Notes under the pieces: generated by a model | The model's database searches: none | The model's input: only the letters and a program-made list of their open reading frames with translations | What the model was told of the DNA's origin: nothing | Program-made: the position numbers and the translations under genes | NCBI GenBank assembly: GCA_037044905.1 | Contig: JBAOKB010000144.1 | Location: forward strand, 744,001 to 808,000 | Reading direction: 5' to 3' | From: Hortaea werneckii | Lineage: Eukaryota; Ascomycota; Dothideomycetes; Mycosphaerellales; Teratosphaeriaceae | Length of the DNA stretch: 64,000 nt | In this document: positions 33,015 to 43,182 of the stretch, piece by piece | How positions within the stretch are numbered: the first letter of the stretch is position 1 | Layout of the letters: every line of letters starts with the position of its first letter

Positions 33015-36000
33015 TCAAAGCATAATCAAATTCCCAATCGGCACCCCCAAACTCTCAAACCAATAGCGTCGCTTGACCGCCAATCCACCACCACTACCAC
33101 TCCCACCATCACGTCCTCTTCCACCCCTTCGACCCTCACTCTCACCACGTTCTCCACCCTCCTCCCAAAACACCCCCTCACCATCAAATCCGCCTCTCCC
33201 CACCGCCGCTCTCCGGAAAACCTCCTCGACACTCTCGGAAGAAGCATCGACCATCACCATCGCGATCGGGTATCGGCGTTCAAAACCCGCGGGAGAGCGC
33301 TGGGGCGTGTCGAGGAGGGGTCTGATTAACCTGCCCTCTCCCTGTTCCCCTTGCTCCCCATCTCCCTGCTGCTGATGACGGCGTGTCGCTGTCCCAGAAC
33401 CCGAAGGAGGAGCAGAAGCCTCAGCCGAGTCAAAAGAGAGCACGACAACGAGCTGCAGCGCCGTGCTCGAAGGCGGGAACGACGGGATCGCGGCGAGTTT
33501 ATCGGAGAAAGAACACTCCCCTCTGCGGAGGACGAGGATGGAATAGCTTTTGGCGATGGAGGCCGGTAAGCGGGTGGGAGGACAGAGGGTCGAATCCAGG
33601 AAAAAAATCGATTGGAAAGGGAGTCCGCCGAGGGGGAGGGCGACGGGATCGAGGAGGTCGTTGTCTGAGGATGAGTCGATGGAAGGGGGGAGGGGCGCGG
33701 CGCCGAGACCGGTGGGCAGGATGGCGGGGATGAGGGTTCGGGAGAAGGGGGAGGGGTTGGGGTTGTGGTTGTTGTTGGCGGAGGGGGAAGAGTGGTGCGG
33801 GGAGAGGAGGTGCGAAGGCAGGAAGCCCGAGAGGAGGCTTTCGACTTCTTTCCAGAAAGACTCCATGGTGCCGTTTTCGGGGTCGTCGGGTTGGACTGTC
33901 GCCTCGACGGCCAGTTCTTCTTGCTCTCCCTGCGCCTCCTCGCTAGCCTCCCCCTCAGCGTTTTCCCCTTCTTCCCCTTCCCCCGTCTCGGGAGCCAAAA
34001 CCGGCACATCAACAACCAAATCCACCATCTCCAGATCCCTGACCCGACGAAAATGCGGATCAACCGGACTAACCCCATCCAACGCGCGCCCACTAACCAA
34101 CACCTTCTCGTCCCTACCCAGGGGCAAATTCCCGACCCCACTAACCCGAAACTCCTGCTGCAACTCTTTCCCCCCTCCTCCTCCTCCTCCTAACCCCCCA
34201 TCATCCTCACCCCAACCACCACCGCCAACCCCACCTACCCTCCTCACCTCCTGCACAAGGTTCAAGCGCAGATTACTCAACGAATGCACCACGACGCCCT
34301 CCCACACCTTCTGCAGCGCGCCGAGCGGCGGACTCGAAGCCAGGAACCCCTTCTCCTCTAACCAATTCCCCGCCGCACCACCCCCACCTTTCCCACCCGC
34401 GCTCTTCTCATTCCCATTATTCAAATTCGGGAACGTCAGCGTCGAAATGAGCGGTTGTCTAATCACCGCCGAAACTCCATCCGCGGGGATGAGGTGCGAG
34501 GGCAGGGTCCAGGGGTAATAGGTGTAGTTGGAGGGGGAGAGGGGCCGGAGCAGGGAGGCAGAGGTGTGGGCCGGGTTGGTGGCGGCGTCGAAGGGGATGT
34601 GGTGCAGGTTGGCGAGGGCGGCGGCGTGGAAGAAGTCCGGCCGGATGGGGATGGCGGAGCCGGTTAGGAAGGGGGAGAGGGGGGGTGGGAGGGGACAGGT
34701 TGGTTGAGGGGCGGCGGGGGAGGATGGTGGTGCGGTGTTCGGGGGAGTCTCTTTGGAGGGAGAAGGAGAGGCGGGAGGGGAGTCTTCCGACTGGACCGAA
34801 TCCCCCTCCCCTCCTCTCCCTCCTCTCGCCCACCTCCTTTTCTCTCCCCTCGGAACAACCAACGGATGTCCCTCAGTACTAAACACGACCGCCCCATCCG
34901 CACTCCCGCCCCTCGCGGGGCCGACATTCAACGGATGTCGCTCATCAAAAAGCAAATACAGATACTTGGCCGTCTCCCCCAAAAAGAAACTCTCCATGCG
35001 ATCCCTCTTCTCCCCCGAAACGACATCGCCCAGATCCGCCCAACCGCAGGGGGTCCAACAGCGGCGCCAGATATCGCGGAGCGTCATCTCGCCGACGTGC
35101 AGGAACCAGGGGTCGCGCGTGGCCTGGAAGAGGTAATAGGTGGATTCGATGAATTCCGGGCGGCCGGCCCAGTGCCGGAAGGACGGGTCGATGGTGCCGC
35201 CGCTGTGGGGTTGCCAGCGTTCTGGGAGTGAGGCGTATCGTGTCCAGAGCGCGGCGAAGAGGAGGTGCGATTGGATTGCTTCTGTGAGGTGGCCGGACAG
35301 GGTTAGGAGGCCGGGATAGTAGGCGGAGAGGTTGTCGATCCAGGCGTAGCGCGGCGCGCCGGTGAGGAGGTCGGATTGCGCGTAGTAAGGGTGTTTTTCG
35401 GGGGGACTGGAGCGCAGGATGTGGCGGGTTATGGAGGCGTGGACGGTGTCCCAGACGCGGAGGAAGTCCTCGGGGTTGTTGGGGTGGGCGTCGAGGATCC
35501 GTTGGATGTGGTTGGTGGTGTTGTTGGTGGTGGTGGTGGATGTGTTTTCGGCTGGGAGGGGAGGCAGGCCGGATAGTAGGATGGAACCTTTCATGGCGTA
35601 TTCATAGAAGGAATCGATGCCTGCCCCGATGCCGCTGAGGGCGGGGATAGTCCACTGTCCGCTCTCGGAATCGATACCGTTTCCTAGTAGTCCAATACTA
35701 CTTCTTCTTTCCCATACCGCCCAGAAGGCCTTTTTAGCCAGCCTTTCGAAACGATAATCCCCCGTCAGTCGCGAGAGAGTCGTAAACTCCAGCACCAGAC
35801 TCCCCGCACCCGCCGCACAGTTCTCAGTAATCTCTCTCGGGTCCGTCGAAGTCCCATCAAGCCGACACACTCCCGCTTCAGCATCCTGGTAAAACGGAAT
35901 CCCATGGCGCAAGTTGACACGTGGGTAAGGAAGGCCGGTCGCCGTATTAAAAGCCGGAAGCAAACGACTGGCCAGATCATGAGCAAGGCGAAGCAGTTGC

Positions 36001-36677
36001 CCATCATACCTCCAACCATCCTCCCACTCAATCACCTCCTCCCCATCACCCCCATCAACCCACTGCGGCGCGTACCCTCTGATCGGCAACTCCCCACTGG
36101 CAAAAAGATGCGCAGACAACAACCCCCCAACACCCCGGATATTCGTCTCAAACACTTGGACCTTACTATCCAGATCAAACCCGCACGCTCTGGTCCCACA
36201 CCTCCTTCTCCTCCCACTCTCTCCACTGTCCTCCTCCTCCTCCTCCTCACTGCTCCTCCCATCCCCATACAACTCCACCAACCGCCTAACCCCGCTCCGA
36301 AACTCCCCCCACGCCCGCCGCGCATGCACGGCTTCCTCATCGCTCGCCAGGATGGCCAACGTACTCAGACTGTCGACGAGCGTGACGCTGTAATTGCCCA
36401 GGACATCGTTAAGCCCGATGTCGGCGGGGTTCTCACGGTTCCGGGTCTGCGGACGGCAGGAGATGGGGCGGAGTTCGTCTTCGGGGAAGGCGTGCTGCAG
36501 GTAGGAGTCGTAGCCGTGGTAGAAGAGGGCGCGGGTGTCGTCGCGCAGGGTGGTGAGGGTGGATGGGTCGAGGGGGTGGACGGGCAGCGGGAGGAGGAGG
36601 AGGAGGGTGAGGAGGGGGAGGAGAAGGGGTGGCCATGGTGCGCGGTGGCTAGGTTGTAGAGGGTGTGGGAGGTGCAT
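33015..36677 (-). CDS. mnl1: ER degradation-enhancing alpha-mannosidase-like protein (GH47, Mnl1/Htm1/EDEM)
   Basis: The protein trims mannose from N-glycans of misfolded glycoproteins in the ER and marks them for ERAD. It is one exon of 1220 residues. The N-terminus is a strongly hydrophobic leucine/proline signal sequence (about residues 17-36). The GH47 (alpha/alpha)7 barrel follows, with family motifs LNDVLGNYSVTLVDSLSTLA, FETNIRGVGGLLSAH, GAGIDSFYEYAMKG, and FFLGETAKYLYLLFDERHP near its end. Next come a long low-complexity Pro/Ser-rich linker, and a PA-type domain (about 1020-1170) with LVLRRGECSFSDKLA. An acidic Glu run (near residue 145) interrupts the barrel. The length fits filamentous-fungal Mnl1 rather than the shorter yeast protein. 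A TATATATATA stretch lies unusually close, about 10 nt upstream of the chosen ATG. The gene is divergent from tim50. Confidence 0.93.
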   Translation of the reverse strand: MHLPHPLQPSHRAPWPPLLLPLLTLLLLLPLPVHPLDPSTLTTLRDDTRALFYHGYDSYLQHAFPEDELRPISCRPQTRNRENPADIGLNDVLGNYSVTLVDSLSTLAILASDEEAVHARRAWGEFRSGVRRLVELYGDGRSSEEEEEEDSGESGRRRRCGTRACGFDLDSKVQVFETNIRGVGGLLSAHLFASGELPIRGYAPQWVDGGDGEEVIEWEDGWRYDGQLLRLAHDLASRLLPAFNTATGLPYPRVNLRHGIPFYQDAEAGVCRLDGTSTDPREITENCAAGAGSLVLEFTTLSRLTGDYRFERLAKKAFWAVWERRSSIGLLGNGIDSESGQWTIPALSGIGAGIDSFYEYAMKGSILLSGLPPLPAENTSTTTTNNTTNHIQRILDAHPNNPEDFLRVWDTVHASITRHILRSSPPEKHPYYAQSDLLTGAPRYAWIDNLSAYYPGLLTLSGHLTEAIQSHLLFAALWTRYASLPERWQPHSGGTIDPSFRHWAGRPEFIESTYYLFQATRDPWFLHVGEMTLRDIWRRCWTPCGWADLGDVVSGEKRDRMESFFLGETAKYLYLLFDERHPLNVGPARGGSADGAVVFSTEGHPLVVPRGEKRRWARGGRGGEGDSVQSEDSPPASPSPSKETPPNTAPPSSPAAPQPTCPLPPPLSPFLTGSAIPIRPDFFHAAALANLHHIPFDAATNPAHTSASLLRPLSPSNYTYYPWTLPSHLIPADGVSAVIRQPLISTLTFPNLNNGNEKSAGGKGGGGAAGNWLEEKGFLASSPPLGALQKVWEGVVVHSLSNLRLNLVQEVRRVGGVGGGGWGEDDGGLGGGGGGGKELQQEFRVSGVGNLPLGRDEKVLVSGRALDGVSPVDPHFRRVRDLEMVDLVVDVPVLAPETGEGEEGENAEGEASEEAQGEQEELAVEATVQPDDPENGTMESFWKEVESLLSGFLPSHLLSPHHSSPSANNNHNPNPSPFSRTLIPAILPTGLGAAPLPPSIDSSSDNDLLDPVALPLGGLPFQSIFFLDSTLCPPTRLPASIAKSYSILVLRRGECSFSDKLAAIPSFPPSSTALQLVVVLSFDSAEASAPPSGSGTATRRHQQQGDGEQGEQGEGRLIRPLLDTPQRSPAGFERRYPIAMVMVDASSESVEEVFRRAAVGRGGFDGEGVFWEEGGERGESEGRRGGRGRDGGSGSGGGLAVKRRYWFESLGVPIGNLIML

Positions 36678-37284
36678 GTGTTGATATTATATATATAGTG
36701 GCAGCATTGGGGGAGTCGGTTCCGGTTTGGCAGGCTCGGCGGGGCTTGGATGGTCGGATGAGGTGTTCTATCGACAGATGGGGTATATTGTCGGAACGCG
36801 ATTTGGTTATGGATTTTCCATTGAGTTTTGAATTGGCTGCCTGGGGTTGCAGTTGGACTGGATGATTACCGAATTAGGACGAGTGCTGGGTGAATAAATG
36901 AAATAATTCGAACAATAATCGCCATCTGGCCTTCTCTCACTCGCTCACTCGCTCGCTGTATCGTCTCGTTTGCCCGGCGACGGATTTATGAAGTAAACCC
37001 CGATGTAGCCTGAGGCAGGATGATGGAAAGTAGATGCTTCGGAGATGGAGCGGAGATGGATCCGATTCGGGAAACTTGATCAAGTGTGGGAGAGGGAGTG
37101 TGAGAGCTCTCGGCGGTGATGAAGAGGGAAACGAGATTCACTTAATCCTCCCCCCTTCATCGGTCACGAGATCGGTTTTCCTATTCTTGTAATAACGAAG
37201 CAATGTCCCATCGATAAAAAGGAAAATTCATCGGAATTTCCCACGCTTGCGACCAACACCCTATCCACCACCCCCCAAGTCAAG
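36678..37284. promoter_or_regulatory. Divergent promoter region between mnl1 and tim50
   Basis: Six hundred bases separate the two start codons, so the genes probably share this control region. Visible features are the TATATATATA at 36684-36697 next to mnl1 and a CACTCGCTCACTCGCTCGCT run at about 36939. I recognise no specific transcription-factor site. Confidence 0.45.
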
Positions 37285-39162
37285 ATGCTCCCCCGCGCAT
37301 CTCTCAGAGCCATCCGCCCTTCCACCCCTTCGCTGAGACGGACATCCACCCGCCATGTCCTCCCCGCGGCATCACACAGCGTAGTAAGAAGTTACGCCGC
37401 ATCCCGAAAACCCCCGCCACCTCCGCCTGCGGGCCGGGCGTCCAACAAACCTCCGCCTGCACAGCCATACCCCGGCGCATCAGGCAGCTCAAAGCAGACC
37501 AGTCCCGGCACCAGCATCCCCAAAGATCAGGGAGCGAAGGCGCAAGATGGTGCGAAGATGGGGGCGGCGGTTGGCGCTGGCACAGCAGGACAGAGGCCGA
37601 TGCCATCGGCAGCCAACGCCCAGAATGCCGCCGAAGATGCCGCGCAAAAGACAGACGGGGGGCTAGGAGGTGACAGGAAACCGCAGGAGCCGGCGGCGCA
37701 GAAGGCGGACGCCGACGAGCCGGTGCCGGGCAGCATACGCGATGCCGCGCAGGAAAAGCAGGCCGAAGCCGAGAACATCACCCCTCCGCCGGAACCGCCC
37801 AGCGGAGCACCAGAGGAGCCGATGCATACTGGTCCACTGCCGGACCTGAGACAAGGTCTGCCCAGCACATTCGACTTTGAGTTCGGTGGCAAGGGGCTCA
37901 AGAAGGACTCTGCCGCCGCATCTGAAGCCGCCGATGGCACCGACATGACCGCCTCCGCCTCCGACCAAGGCTCTCGCGAACGCCGCGAGCGCGAAGAGCG
38001 CGAGTACCAGCAATCCGACTACGAAACTTCCCTCGACCGCTCCCGCGCCCGGATGGCCAATATTATGTACGCGGTCCTGCTCTCCGGCTTCGCCTCCACC
38101 CTGATCTACACCTCGCGGCCATTCCCCTCTAACGCGGAGATCCCCACCGGCCTCGCCCCCGAGGACGCCGAAGGCTGGAGTCCCACCAGCATGTACCGCC
38201 GGATCCGCGCCCGATTCGGCAATCAGGTAGGCTACTACACCGAACCAACTTTCCCCAAGCTCCTGCCCGAAGTCCCCGAAGCCCAACGCCCGCCCTTCAC
38301 CCTCGTCCTCTCGCTCGAGGACCTCCTAATCCACAGCTCCTGGGACCGCACCAACGGATACAAAGTCGCCAAACGCCCGGGCATCGACTACTTCATCCGG
38401 TACCTATCCCAATACTACGAACTCGTCCTCTTCACGTCCGTCCCCCTCGCGATCGCGGATCCCGTAATCAAAAAACTCGACCCCTACCACTTCATCCTGT
38501 GGCCGCTCGGCCGCGAAGCGACCAAATACGAAGGCGGCGAGTACATCAAGGACCTGTCGTACCTGAACCGCGACCTAAAGAAAACCCTCATCATCGACAC
38601 GCACGCCGCGCACGTGAAGAACCAACCCGAGAACGCCATCGTGCTGCCCAAATGGTCCGGCTCTCCCCGCGACGAACACGCCAAAGACCTCGTCTCCCTC
38701 ATCCCGTTCCTGGAGTACGTCGCGACGATGGGGATCGAGGATGTGCGGCCGGTCCTGAAGTCCTTCGAGGGACAGGATATCGCGACCGAGTTCCTCCGGC
38801 GCGAGAGCGTCGCGCGGGAGGAATTCCAGAAGCAGCTCGCGGAGCAGAAAAGACGGGCCCCGAAATTCGGCATCGGGTCCCTGGGTTCCGCCCTGGGGAT
38901 GAAAGGTTCCGGGGGAATGGGTGGCGGGTTGGTCCTCGCGGACGGACAGAGTGTCGGGGAGGGGTTGGCCCAGGGGAAGATGATGAGTGATATGATTCGC
39001 GAGCAGGGGCAGAAGCAATACGAGCATTTGGAGAAGCAGATTAGAGAGCATGGCGAGCAGTGGTTGAAGGAGGAGGAGGAGGAGCAGAGGAAGTTGATGG
39101 AGGGCCAGATGAAGGAGATGAAGAAGGGGGCGTTGAGTTGGTTTGGTGGTGGGAAGGAGTAA
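37285..39162 (+). CDS. tim50: Mitochondrial import inner membrane translocase subunit Tim50
   Basis: Tim50 is the presequence receptor of the TIM23 complex in the inner mitochondrial membrane. It is one exon of 625 residues, longer than the yeast protein (476) because of an Ala/Pro/Gln-rich region at 40-250. An Arg/Ser-rich presequence starts the protein (MLPRASLRAIRPSTPSLRR). One membrane segment lies at 257-277 (IMYAVLLSGFASTLIYTS). The FCP1/NIF-like domain occupies about 337-490, with KRPGIDYFIRYLSQYYELVL and LSYLNRDLKKTLIIDT. The phosphatase DxDxT motif is replaced by SLEDLL, which is normal for Tim50 and means no phosphatase activity. The C-terminus has a Gly/Met-rich part and a Glu/Lys coiled-coil tail. 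Identification is secure. Confidence 0.96.
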   Translation: MLPRASLRAIRPSTPSLRRTSTRHVLPAASHSVVRSYAASRKPPPPPPAGRASNKPPPAQPYPGASGSSKQTSPGTSIPKDQGAKAQDGAKMGAAVGAGTAGQRPMPSAANAQNAAEDAAQKTDGGLGGDRKPQEPAAQKADADEPVPGSIRDAAQEKQAEAENITPPPEPPSGAPEEPMHTGPLPDLRQGLPSTFDFEFGGKGLKKDSAAASEAADGTDMTASASDQGSRERREREEREYQQSDYETSLDRSRARMANIMYAVLLSGFASTLIYTSRPFPSNAEIPTGLAPEDAEGWSPTSMYRRIRARFGNQVGYYTEPTFPKLLPEVPEAQRPPFTLVLSLEDLLIHSSWDRTNGYKVAKRPGIDYFIRYLSQYYELVLFTSVPLAIADPVIKKLDPYHFILWPLGREATKYEGGEYIKDLSYLNRDLKKTLIIDTHAAHVKNQPENAIVLPKWSGSPRDEHAKDLVSLIPFLEYVATMGIEDVRPVLKSFEGQDIATEFLRRESVAREEFQKQLAEQKRRAPKFGIGSLGSALGMKGSGGMGGGLVLADGQSVGEGLAQGKMMSDMIREQGQKQYEHLEKQIREHGEQWLKEEEEEQRKLMEGQMKEMKKGALSWFGGGKE

Positions 39163-39494
39163 GGATTGGACGGTCGTCTGGAGCCATTTCTTGAGGGGTT
39201 TTCGGGAGGGAGGAGGGGGGGGGGGGGGGGGGGAGGGGTTAAAGAGGAAGGTGGTGGTCGAGGAAGAGGAGAAAGAACAGGAAGAAGAACAGGAAGGGAG
39301 GCGGTCGGGTTTTCTAATCTCTCTTCGCTCATGTAAAATCTTCAGCTACTTTCTGTGTATACGTACAATTTCTTGTTTTTCCTTCCTTTTATGCTTGATT
39401 CCCTTCTTCCTTCTTGGCTTTTGGCCACCTCTCTCTCTCTCTCTCTCTCTCCCCGTCCAACGATCGATGTTCTGACGACAAAATCTCTTCGTCT

Positions 39495-39539
<45 letters not shown>

Positions 39540-40339
39540 TTTTTTTGTTTTTGTTTTTGGGGGGTCTTGCTTTTTATTTTTATTTTTTTTTTTCGCCTCT
39601 CCTCACTACTAGAAATCCATCCTAAGATCCACCATTCCGCTCATAAGGGACTTAGATTGATTCGATCCTGCTGACTGCTAGTGTTTTCGCTTGGGAAGTC
39701 TCGTTCTTTCCTTTCGCTTTCCAGCTTTTCCGCTTATAGAGAATCCTACAACGAGTATGATAAGAGCCCGACGGCAAACCCCCGCCTATGAAAGCACTCG
39801 AAGATGAAACCAGGATGTGGCCGATAAGCCTTCGCCGAGCTCACCAAGCCTTCCCGTTTTCTGCCCTTAACAAGCCAAACCGTAGCGGGGAAAGCCTCCG
39901 GGAGTCCGGGGCCTGGGCTTGAAGACTGATAGGGCGTCGACCTGCATTTAGGAATTCCCTTATCGCGGTCTTTTTCCCCGGCCATGCGCGGTAATGTCAT
40001 TACTTACGATGTCGGGATCCTCGTTCGGTAGACATGCTGTCGTGCGTGTGTGTCGCATCTAGCCGCTGGTGTGCGATACGATGGCCTCTTATCGCGCGTG
40101 AGGTAGGGAAGTTTCCTTACTTTTTGATCTATATTATCGATCCTGTCTACTTTGCTGGGGTTCGATCTCTCATCTTCTTTTGTGTGGGCTTTAGAGACTG
40201 TGATTATTGATTGACGAAGATCTGAGAAGGCTTGCAGCCTGCTATACCCCCACATCTGGAGTCGTCTGAATAGATCGTGTGGGTGCGATACTTGGGTCGA
40301 TCGTGTTACCCTCTGCTCGAAGAGCGCAACACTCTTATC
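39163..40339. other. Intergenic between tim50 and the permease, with extreme homopolymers
   Basis: No gene is seen. The tim50 3' flank holds a 19-G run (39215-39233), a CT dinucleotide run (39430-39451) and a 41-C run (39496-39536). The last kilobase is presumably the promoter of the permease. Confidence 0.6.
39496..39536 (+). repeat. Poly-C homopolymer, 41 bases
   Basis: This is an uninterrupted run of 41 C, with a 19-G run 262 bp upstream (39215-39233). Both lie 3' of tim50. Runs this long are rare in fungal genomes. The minus strand of the C run and the plus strand of the G run could form G-quadruplexes, and the exact length is likely to be uncertain in any assembly. Confidence 0.9.
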
Positions 40340-42076
40340 ATGGCCTACAATGCTTCTTACGACATCGAGAAGAACCAAGGCTACAACGTGCAAGCGACCA
40401 GCGACCATGACGCCCCCTACTCCGGCTCTGAGAAGAAGCGTACAGGCTCCCTAGTCGGAGAAGACGGCGCAGTACCCGGCGAAGCCTTCGAAATCGGTAC
40501 TGGTCTACGCGCGAGACTCATGCGCTTTGCACGGAGATATGGTGTCGAGGCCCGAGGCATCGAGAGGGTGCCTGAAGATGAGAGGACGGATTGTGGGTTC
40601 AAAGCGTTGCTGAATGTTGCGACGATGGTAAGTCCAAGAAGTGGATTGTTTCTCGGCCGTGAGATGATGTGCTGATGGGGAGTCTGGTTGCAGTGGTTAT
40701 CGGCGAATATGGTCGTCTCTTCTTTCGCCCTCGCCTTGCTGGCTAAGTCGCTTTTCTATCTCGGAGTCGCGGATGCTTGCCTTGTGATCCTCTTCTTCAA
40801 TATTCTGGGCTTGATGCCGGTTTGTATCTTCTCGACTTTCGGTCCAGTCTTTGGCCTTCGGCAGATGGTGTTGAGTCGTTTCTGGTTTGGCTGGTATGGG
40901 GTCAAGCTCGTCGCTGTCTTCAACGTCCTGGCTTGTATTGGCTGGTAGGATCTACCGCATCCCAGAGAAGCGAGAGGAGTTCGCTGCTAATCGTAACTAT
41001 CCAGGTCTTCTGTGAACTCTATCGCTGCCGCGGAGCTCCTTCACGCAGTCAACAACGATGTTCCAGGCTACGCCGGGATTCTGATCGTCGCCTCCTGTAC
41101 GCTTTTCATCACGATGTTTGGCTACAAGATCGTGCACGCCTACGAATTCTACTCGTGGATCCCAGCTACCTTTGTCTTCCTCGTCATCCTCGGCGTGTTC
41201 GCGCACAGTGGTGCCTACCGCGATGTCGAATGGGGCTATGGCACATCAGAAATGGGAGGGATATTCAGCTTCGGCGCCGCCATCTTCGGATTTGCTATCG
41301 GCTGGTCGAGCTATGCTGCGGATTACACCGTCTACCAACCTGCGTCCCAAAGTAAAGCCAAGGTCTTCGGATGGACTTTCCTGGGTCTGATCGTCCCTCT
41401 GCTTTTCACCCAGCTCCTCGGCGTCGCCGTCATGTCTGCGACATCCCTTAACGGCGGCGACAACCGCTATCAGAGAGGCTACGAAGAAGCAGGCAACGGT
41501 GGTCTTCTCGGTGCCGTCCTCATCCCCGCCACCGGCAACTTCGGCCGCTTCTGTCTCGTCCTACTCTCACTCACCACCATCGCCAACAACTGCCCGAACA
41601 TCTACTCCGTCTCCCTCACCGTGCAAGTCTTCGGGCGGTGGATTCAAGCCGTCCCTCGCTTCCTCTGGACGCTGGTTGCGACAGGCGCATACATCGGCAT
41701 CGCGATCCCAGGCTACTCTTACTTTGAGACTGTGCTGGAGAACTTTATGAACTTCATCGGTTATTGGCTGTCCATCTACTCCACTATCGCGCTGCTCGAA
41801 CACTTCGTCTTCAAACGAGGCTTCAAGGGGTATGCACCAGAGTTATATGACCAGCCTAACAAACTGCCGGTGGGCTGTGCGGCGGTCTTTGCTTTCTGCT
41901 GTGGCGTTGTGGGGATGGTTGCCGGTATGAGCCAGACATGGTGGGTGGGTTGGATCGCTTTGCATGCTGGCGAGGCACCTTACGGGGGCGATGTGGGTTG
42001 GGAAATGGCGGCGGTGCTTGCTGCTGCTGGATACCTGCTTACTAGGCCGTTTGAGCTGAAGTATTTCGGCCGATAG
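40340..42076 (+). CDS. Purine-cytosine permease, NCS1 family (Fcy2-like), three exons
   Basis: This is a proton symporter for cytosine and purines in the plasma membrane. The exons are 40340-40627, 40694-40944 and 41005-42076, giving 536 residues. Intron 1 (66 nt) starts GTAAGT. Intron 2 (60 nt) starts GTAGGA, contains CTAAT and ends CCAG. The cytosolic N-terminus ends in the family element VEARGIERVPEDERTD. About twelve membrane segments follow. Typical NCS1 stretches are WLSANMVVSSFALALL, CIFSTFGPVFGLRQMVLSRFW and NVLACIGWSSVNSI, the last joined correctly across intron 2. Others are WSSYAADYTVYQP and TIANNCPNIYSVSLTVQ. The Fcy2/FcyB subgroup is favoured over the Fur uracil/allantoin subgroup by the N-terminal element. 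Substrate range is inferred from the family. Confidence 0.93.
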
Positions 42077-43182
42077 CCACGGTGTCTTTGTGATGTTTTT
42101 TACGTGAATTATAATACAGGATGTGTATTGTGAACATCAACGCCACGTTGTTACCTCCCTTGCAATCGTCTAATCTAAATGCATTCATTGTGAAGTTCTG
42201 TTGTAAGCAGATTCCTCGGAACACGTTGGTATCAATGGTGTGCACTTCGTCTCGTGGAGAACATGCATCATGATGCGTTGTTGTCGATCAGCACCGTAGG
42301 ACTGAGATAGTAAGTCTGTGCCCTTCAACATTTGGGGTTGCTCTCTCGAATACCAGGACTGATTTGTTTGTACTACACAACTTGTCACACTACTGCGATT
42401 TCTCTTTAATCAACCTTCTCATGGCAATGTGATCCCGCAAGCTGTACCGAAATCCGTCTAAGTCCTTCTTTTCTCTTTTCGACTTATGTCATTCCGAATT
42501 GACAGACTGGTCACACTGCGTAGTGGTGTAAGATGTTGGTATCGCCTCTTTATCATTCTCGTTACCTCAAGCCCGTCAGTATTGACACTTGATAGATGTT
42601 GCTTTCCACGACATCCAGCGGTCCTGGTCGTCTCGATTACGAGTGAAGTTCTTCGATCGCCGCGTTGCTCGTGAGGGTCCACTATTGGGAAGAGGACGCG
42701 GGGTGGATGTAGGGATGCTGTCAGCCAAATGTGATGGTGCATATTCTACGGCAACGCCATTAAGATTCAAATGTTTTGGTGTATGAAACTCTCTTTATCC
42801 GTGTGTTCTTGCAATCTAATTGATAAATGGTGGTGAGTTTGATTGCCCTGGCTGGATGCGCAGTAACGAGTTGGAAAGGAAGTGAGTATTGTATCAGCTA
42901 CATCTCTCTCAATAAACTAAAGTCCCAGGTCTATCTGCAATATGCAAGGCAGCAGTACATTGTACCGATCGGCTCGGGCTGGCCAGGCGTCAGTCTTGGA
43001 CTTGACGATGGTTCCGGTGAGGCTCCCCAGACGGCTTAACTTCTATTCACGCCCTTACCGTTTGATTGTAGTTCTCGTCGACCTAAAAAGTGGTGTTGCG
43101 CTCACTACAGCCTCCTCCTCTACGAGAACCAGTTGTCCTGCTTGCGTTTATATACCCCGTGCTTTGATCCATCATCTGCCCG
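42077..43182. other. Intergenic between the permease and the AAA ATPase
   Basis: No gene is supported in this 1.1-kb stretch. It should contain the permease 3' UTR and the AAA-ATPase promoter. Short frames on both strands lack recognisable domains. Confidence 0.5.

Noticed and set aside
37285..39162. Considered an FCP1-type phosphatase
   Set aside because: The DxDxT motif is lost (SLEDLL), and the presequence plus membrane segment identify Tim50.
40130..40175. A GGGGTTCGATCTC sequence resembling a tRNA B box
   Set aside because: It breaks the GTTCGANNC consensus, and I found no A box or cloverleaf upstream. No tRNA gene is supported anywhere in the window.
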